Source: Candidatus Zambryskibacteria bacterium RIFCSPLOWO2_01_FULL_35_19 (GTDB taxonomy: Bacteria > Patescibacteriota > Minisyncoccia > Phycocordibacterales > WO2-35-19). From it: a stretch of DNA of 33,747 nucleotides. This document shows positions 30,173-33,747 of this stretch, piece by piece. The stretch covers positions 1-33,747 of the forward strand of contig MHWA01000020.1 in the NCBI GenBank assembly GCA_001825335.1, read 5' to 3'. A program made the translations under genes and the position numbers. Below the pieces are notes generated by a model. The model was given only the letters and a program-made list of their open reading frames with translations. It did no database searches and had not been told where the DNA came from. Position 1 is the first letter of the stretch; each line of letters begins with the position of its first letter.

Positions 30173-32240
30173 ATACAAGTTTAAAATCCAAAGTTTTGCG
30201 GGTAAGGTCAGCAGAGACAAGGCGGACACGGAGGGAATCACCAAGGGAGAATTTCTTTTTGGAATTTTGCCCAATTATAGCGTAATTTTTTTGGTCCAGT
30301 TTGTAGAAGTCATCGCCCAAATCTTTGATGCGCACCAACCCTTCCACTTTAGTATCAGGGTCTTCGACATACATACCCCATTCGGTCACTCCAGAAATAA
30401 CAACATCAAATTCTTCTCCGATTTTATTTTGCATAAATTCTACTTGCTTATATTTGATACTATCGCGCTCCGCTTCTTGAATAGTAACTTCTTTATCACT
30501 AGCGGCTACTGCAATCTTTTCAAATTTTGCTATTTCATCTTTAGCAACAGGTAAATTTTTGATATGTTTTTCTAAAATTCGATGTATTAAAAGATCAGGA
30601 TAACGACGAATAGGAGAAGTAAAGTGAGTATAATATTGAAAAGCTAAACCAAAATGCCCTATATTTTTTGTAGAATACACCGCTTTAGCCATACTACGAA
30701 TAGTTGCAGTTTTTATGAGTGATTCGGAAGCGTGACCCTCAATTTGTTTCAGAAGTATATTTATATCTTTAGCCGAAACCTCTCCGTTGTGAATTGGTAA
30801 TTCATGACCTAAAGCTCTGACAAAAATCGCCAATTCTTCTATTTTCTCCATCTTTGGTAATTTGTGAATACGAAAAATAGAAGCGCCACCTCTTTTACCT
30901 ACCTTATCACTAATAAACTTAGCCACTTCTCTATTAGCAAGAAGCATCCACTCCTCAATCATTTTCATAGTGTCAAGTCGTGGTTTTTTATAAATCCTTA
31001 TTGGTTTACCTTTGTCATCTAATTCAAACTTAACTTCATCTGTTTCAAATTCTATGGCTCCATTTTTTTTGTTTTCTGCACGATAAATATTGGCAAGACG
31101 GTTAAGTTCTGAAAGTTCCTGAAAAAAACTTCCTGAGCGTGCCTTGCGCAACTCGACGGAGTGAGCAGAGGAATTTCCCACTAGGGAAATATCCGTGCTA
31201 AGGGAAGGAATGTTTTTTTCAGGAACTTTTTGATCAAGAATTTCCTGCGCCTCTTCGTAAGAAAATCTTTTATCTGAATTTATTATTGTCCTGCCAAACC
31301 AACGCTCCAAAACTTTGCCAGTATTTTTTTCAATATCAAAAACAGCCGAAAAAGCATAGCGATCAACATTTGGTTTAAGTGAACATAAATCATTACTTAA
31401 AATTTCAGGAAGCATAGGAATTGTTCTGTCTACCAAGTATGTCGAAAAACTTCTATTTAGAGCCTCTTTATCCAAAGGAGTATCAGGACGTACAAAAAAA
31501 GAGACATCGGCTATATGAACACCAACTCTTATTTTACTGTCACCTAAATCTTCATATGAAAGTGCATCATCAAAATCTTTAGCATCCGCTGGGTCTATTG
31601 TAAAAGTAGTGATATCGCGGAAATCCTTTCTGTTTGTAGTATCAAAGGGCATTTTTGACACTTTTTCTGCCTCTGCTTCTACTTCAGAAGGAAAATTATA
31701 AACAATACCCTTATCCAAAAGGATTGAACGCATCTCTGTTTCGTGTTCGCCCTTTTTACCAATAATAGAAATAATTTTACCTTTTGGATTAAGATTTGGA
31801 TTGACCCAATTTATCTCTACTAAAGCTTTTTGCCCAACATCTGATGTTGGATTAATATCCACTTCTTTATAAAATTTAAAATCATCTGGCTTAAAAAATA
31901 TCCGAGAACCGGATTTTTCTATTGTTCCGACAAATTTAGTTTTATTTCTTTTTATTATCTTAGTGACTCTGCCTTTTTTTCTGCTTGCCCCGCGAAGCTT
32001 CTGCGAAGTGGGGTCTTTACCTATAACCTCTACTTCTACTTCGTCTTTATCTAAGGCACAATTTAAATTTTCTTCAAAAACAATAATATCATCACCCATC
32101 CCTCGACTAGCTCGGGATCCCGCCTCTACGGGCGTGACAAAACCAAGCGGTTTAGCTGTAATTTTGATGACACCTTTTAAAATTTTTGATGAGTTGGTTT
32201 TTTTATTTATTATTTCTTCCTTTTCTCTTTTTTTATGCAT
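30171..32240 (-). CDS. rnr: Ribonuclease R carrying three repeat-derived insertions
   Basis: This 689-aa 3'-5' exoribonuclease degrades structured RNA. An N-terminal OB/cold-shock-like region (KGVIKITAKPLGFV, DDIIVFEENL) and a second one (VTKIIKRNKTKFVGTIEK) precede the RNB catalytic domain, whose active site reads TFTIDPADAKDFDDALS. HFGLAFQYYTHFTSPIRRYP is the conserved substrate-exit segment, and the C-terminal S1 domain starts at FDVVISGVTEWGMYV. Three segments break otherwise normal sequence: residues about 35-49 (TPVEAGSRASRGMG), 76-85 (DPTSQKLRGA) and 338-376. Each is encoded by a palindromic repeat. TAGAAT ends 9 nt before the ATG. Confidence 0.93.
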   Translation of the reverse strand: MHKKREKEEIINKKTNSSKILKGVIKITAKPLGFVTPVEAGSRASRGMGDDIIVFEENLNCALDKDEVEVEVIGKDPTSQKLRGASRKKGRVTKIIKRNKTKFVGTIEKSGSRIFFKPDDFKFYKEVDINPTSDVGQKALVEINWVNPNLNPKGKIISIIGKKGEHETEMRSILLDKGIVYNFPSEVEAEAEKVSKMPFDTTNRKDFRDITTFTIDPADAKDFDDALSYEDLGDSKIRVGVHIADVSFFVRPDTPLDKEALNRSFSTYLVDRTIPMLPEILSNDLCSLKPNVDRYAFSAVFDIEKNTGKVLERWFGRTIINSDKRFSYEEAQEILDQKVPEKNIPSLSTDISLVGNSSAHSVELRKARSGSFFQELSELNRLANIYRAENKKNGAIEFETDEVKFELDDKGKPIRIYKKPRLDTMKMIEEWMLLANREVAKFISDKVGKRGGASIFRIHKLPKMEKIEELAIFVRALGHELPIHNGEVSAKDINILLKQIEGHASESLIKTATIRSMAKAVYSTKNIGHFGLAFQYYTHFTSPIRRYPDLLIHRILEKHIKNLPVAKDEIAKFEKIAVAASDKEVTIQEAERDSIKYKQVEFMQNKIGEEFDVVISGVTEWGMYVEDPDTKVEGLVRIKDLGDDFYKLDQKNYAIIGQNSKKKFSLGDSLRVRLVSADLTRKTLDFKLV
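31112..31229 (-). repeat. Palindromic repeat (family B) inside rnr
   Basis: AAAGTTCCTGAAAAAAAC (31112-31129) and GTTTTTTTCAGGAACTTT (31212-31229) are perfect 18-bp inverted repeats. The core 31139-31198, read on the minus strand, matches the prfA-leader element (GCACGGATATTT ... CTCCGTCGAG ... GCAAGGCAC). It encodes about 39 residues of RNase R. Confidence 0.9.
31988..32013 (-). repeat. Palindromic repeat (family A) inside rnr
   Basis: CCCCGCGAAGCTTCTGCGAA followed by GTGGGG is identical at 24 of 26 positions to the copy before the 16S gene (33295-33320) and resembles the copy in gap. It is read here in a different frame from gap. Confidence 0.85.
32094..32138 (-). repeat. Repeat (family E-like) inside rnr N-terminal region
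   Basis: ATCCCTCGACTAGCTCGGGA followed by TCCCGCCTCTACGGGCGTGA. The first half is palindromic in outline (TCCC...GGGA) and shares CTCGACTAG with the thrS repeat. It encodes residues about 35-49. Confidence 0.6.
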
Positions 32241-32249
32241 ATTTTTAGT

Positions 32250-32255
32250 ATTCTA
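32250..32255 (-). promoter_or_regulatory. -10 box of rnr, leaderless type
   Basis: TAGAAT on the minus strand ends 9 nt before the ATG at 32240. Confidence 0.45.
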
Positions 32256-32304
32256 ACATAATTTTGAATTTTATGTTATGATATTTTTATTATTCAATTT
32301 TATT

Positions 32305-32310
32305 TATAAT
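32305..32310 (+). promoter_or_regulatory. -10 box of the last membrane protein gene, leaderless type
   Basis: TATAAT ends 9 nt before the ATG at 32320. This rejects the track start at 32278. Confidence 0.55.
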
Positions 32311-32319
32311 ATTTATATT

Positions 32320-32952
32320 ATGTTTTCAATAAAAGAATCAATAAAATACGCTTGGGAAAAATCAAAAGAACATATGGAATTAGTCTTATTTACCACCCTT
32401 CTTATCTTAGCGGTAGGAAGTTTGACTGGTGGCTTTGGTGGCAACAATCAAAATGATTTCTCTTTGATTGGACTTATCGCTATCATCTTTGGGATGATTA
32501 TAAAGATCGGTTACAACAAAATATTCTTAAGAATATACGATGGTGAGACTCCAAAATTTGTAGATATATTTAAAGAATATAAAACTTTTTGGAAATATTT
32601 GGGAGTTTCTATTATATATCCGTTAGTAATTTTAGGAGGACTTATACTCATAATAGTCCCTGGGATTATATGGGCTGTTAGATTTTCTTTTTCTTCAATT
32701 ATAGTTATAGACACCAAAAGTGGTCCAGTGGCTGCTATGAAAGAAAGTTATGCCATCACTAAAGGTAGTTTTTGGGAAATCTTATTATTTTGGATTACTA
32801 TGATGCTTTTAAATATATTAGGTCTTATTTTCTTTGGAATTGGACTTATTATAAGTATTCCAATTTCCGTTATGGCTTATGTTTATGTATACAGAAAGCT
32901 AACAAAAGAAAAAGCCGGTCTTATAGAAAATCCTTCTTCTCTAATAGCTTGA
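32320..32952 (+). CDS. Multi-pass membrane protein of unknown function
   Basis: This 210-aa protein has about four to five hydrophobic segments: LVLFTTLLILAVGSL, SLIGLIAIIFGMIIKIGY, YLGVSIIYPLVILGGLILII, and WEILLFWITMMLLNILGLIF running into IGLIISIPISVMAYVYVY. The start MFSIKESIKYAWEKSKEHM and the motif MKESYAITKGSFWEILLFW resemble a broad group of bacterial membrane proteins (DUF975-like or glycerophosphodiester phosphodiesterase membrane-domain type) without known activity. There are no catalytic residues to point at. It has its own promoter and an intrinsic terminator and stands alone between rnr and the rRNA operon. It ends in TGA. Confidence 0.7.
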   Translation: MFSIKESIKYAWEKSKEHMELVLFTTLLILAVGSLTGGFGGNNQNDFSLIGLIAIIFGMIIKIGYNKIFLRIYDGETPKFVDIFKEYKTFWKYLGVSIIYPLVILGGLILIIVPGIIWAVRFSFSSIIVIDTKSGPVAAMKESYAITKGSFWEILLFWITMMLLNILGLIFFGIGLIISIPISVMAYVYVYRKLTKEKAGLIENPSSLIA

Positions 32953-32980
32953 CGTATATTTTAAAAAGTATATACTTTTT

Positions 32981-33004
32981 AACACTCCCTATGGGGAGTG
33001 TTTT
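32981..33004 (+). terminator. Intrinsic terminator after the membrane protein gene
   Basis: AACACTCCC pairs with GGGAGTGTT around TATG, followed by TTAAAG. An 18-nt perfect palindrome AAAAAGTATATACTTTTT lies directly before it (32963-32980). Confidence 0.8.
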
Positions 33005-33016
33005 AAAGAAAGTTCA

Positions 33017-33038
33017 TTGACATACCAAGAAATATAAT
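33017..33038 (+). promoter_or_regulatory. Candidate rRNA operon promoter region
   Basis: TTGACA (33017-33022) and TATAAT (33033-33038) are both perfect but only 10 nt apart, so they may belong to different overlapping promoters. They are the best promoter elements between the terminator and 16S. Confidence 0.35.
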
Positions 33039-33044
33039 AAGTAC

Positions 33045-33381
33045 AAGAAAAAGAAACTACTAGCTTTGAGCCGTGGTAAGGTTTGGTTAGTAGTTGCAAG
33101 TTCCAATTTTTAAGGAGTCTCATTTTTGAGACAACTATAAAAATTGAGGATGCTGATTTTTTAAATAAAATCAGCGCCCAAATTTTTATCTAGTTTATTA
33201 AAACTAGAAAGTGATTTTAGTAGCTAGGGTCAAAACAAGAATTTCAAAATAAGGTATTTTTTGTTTTGTTCCGTTCAAATTTCGAAGAAATTTGCCCCGC
33301 GAAGCTTTTGCGGAGTGGGGCATATTAACTCAACCCCACTTCGCCCTAACGGGCTTCGCGGGGTAAAATTAAACTTCGTTT
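33045..33381 (+). other. rRNA leader region with serial hairpins
   Basis: This stretch of about 340 nt has no gene. It holds hairpins GTCTCA/TGAGAC, GCTGATTTT/AAAATCAGC, CTAGTTT/AAACTAG and CAAATTTC-GAA-GAAATTTG, then a pair of family A repeats, then TAAAATTAAAC-TTC-GTTTAATTTTA touching the 16S 5' end. These are likely antitermination or processing structures, but no boxA could be assigned with confidence. Confidence 0.5.
33295..33363 (+). repeat. Inverted pair of family A palindromic repeats before 16S
   Basis: CCCCGCGAAGCTTTTGCGGA plus GTGGGG (33295-33320), and an inverted copy from CCCCACTTCGCCC to GGGCTTCGCGGGG (33334-33363). The two can pair with each other into one long hairpin. The left copy matches the rnr copy at 24 of 26 positions. 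Confidence 0.8.
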
Positions 33382-33747
33382 AATTTTAGAGTTTGATCCT
33401 AGCTCAGGATGAACGCTGGCGGCGTGGATAAGGCATGCAAGTCGAATGGGTTTAGACCCATGGCGAACGAGGTAGTAACACGTAGGTACGTACCCTTTAG
33501 TTGGGCATAACTAGCCGAAAGGTTAGATAATTCCCAATGGTCCCTGAGACTTCGGTCGAAGGGTAAAGATTTATCGCTAAAGGAACGGCCTGCGACCTAT
33601 CAGCTAGTTGGTGAGGTAATAGCTCACCAAGGCTATGACGGGTAGGGGGGGTGAGAGCCCGATCCCCACCGATGGAACTGAGAAACGGTCCATACACCTA
33701 CGGGTGGCCGCAGTCGAGAATCTTCCGCAATGGGCGAAAGCCTGACG
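33382..33747 (+). rRNA. rrs: 16S ribosomal RNA, 5' part
   Basis: AGAGTTTGATCCTAGCTCAG then GATGAACGCTGGCGGCGTG marks the 5' end; GGCATGCAAGTCGAATGGG, AACGGCCTGCGACC, CCACCGATGGAACTGAGA and GTCGAGAATCTTCCGCAATG are conserved landmarks. The gene runs off the window edge after about 366 nt. V1 is short. The sites of common bacterial primers contain differences (TCCTAGCTCAG; ACACCTACGGGTGGCCGCAG), typical of CPR lineages. The exact 5' end is approximate. Confidence 0.97.

Noticed and set aside
33497-33697. Minus-strand ORF of 66 aa near the window end
   Set aside because: It is antisense to the 16S rRNA gene.
1-33747. Recoded UGA (Gly) as in Gracilibacteria/Absconditabacteria
   Set aside because: prfA and the last membrane protein end properly at TGA, and no conserved frame reads through TGA.
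1-33747. CRISPR arrays, insertion sequences, prophage genes
   Set aside because: No regular spaced direct repeats, transposase or integrase motifs, or phage proteins were seen on either strand.

Overview
The window looks like part of a chromosome from a Candidate Phyla Radiation bacterium, most likely of the Parcubacteria (Paceibacteria) type. The evidence is an AT-rich sequence with short spacers and small informational proteins (EF-Ts of 195 aa, RF1 of 313 aa, uS2 of 228 aa). The partial 16S rRNA at the right edge carries mismatches at common bacterial primer sites. Sugar metabolism is confined to lower glycolysis and the non-oxidative pentose phosphate route. TGA is a normal stop here (prfA and the last membrane protein end in TGA), so the UGA-Gly recoded lineages are excluded. 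I cannot name a lower rank from the sequence alone.

Layout: 1-8 kb holds the end of a B12-dependent ribonucleotide reductase, then GAPDH, RpiB, an Rpe-like protein, a mazEF toxin-antitoxin pair, a 57-aa membrane peptide, a split transketolase, a PfkB kinase and class II aldolase. These make up a carbon core linking triose phosphates and pentoses. 8-14 kb holds bL25, a secreted coiled-coil lytic transglycosylase, a structured RNA of unknown class, bL31, prfA-rpsB-tsf with a small membrane protein, and tRNA-Thr. 14-24 kb holds a thioredoxin-like membrane protein, a GT2 glycosyltransferase, a single-chain mitochondrial-type PheRS, GyrB, ThrRS and DnaE. 24-33 kb holds a GC-rich structured transcript, rnhB, rpmF, a NusB-Nudix fusion, rnc, a SET-domain protein, a short hinge-poor SMC, rnr, a membrane protein and the rRNA leader with the 16S 5' part.

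Three themes stand out. (1) Several families of short palindromic repeats sit both between genes and inside conserved genes in frame: gap, thrS, rnhB, smc, and three times in rnr. They add peptide segments to enzymes, much like Rickettsia palindromic elements. (2) Many genes have a TATAAT-like box only 6-9 nt before the start codon and almost none has a Shine-Dalgarno sequence, which points to widespread leaderless transcription. Against that background, a short transcript near 5.95 kb carries a 14-nt perfect complement of the canonical 16S 3' tail. (3) Three non-coding transcripts with promoters or terminators (5936-6060, 10292-10578, 24461-24684) match no RNA family I recognise.

All calls come from reading the sequence and translations. 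No database search was run.
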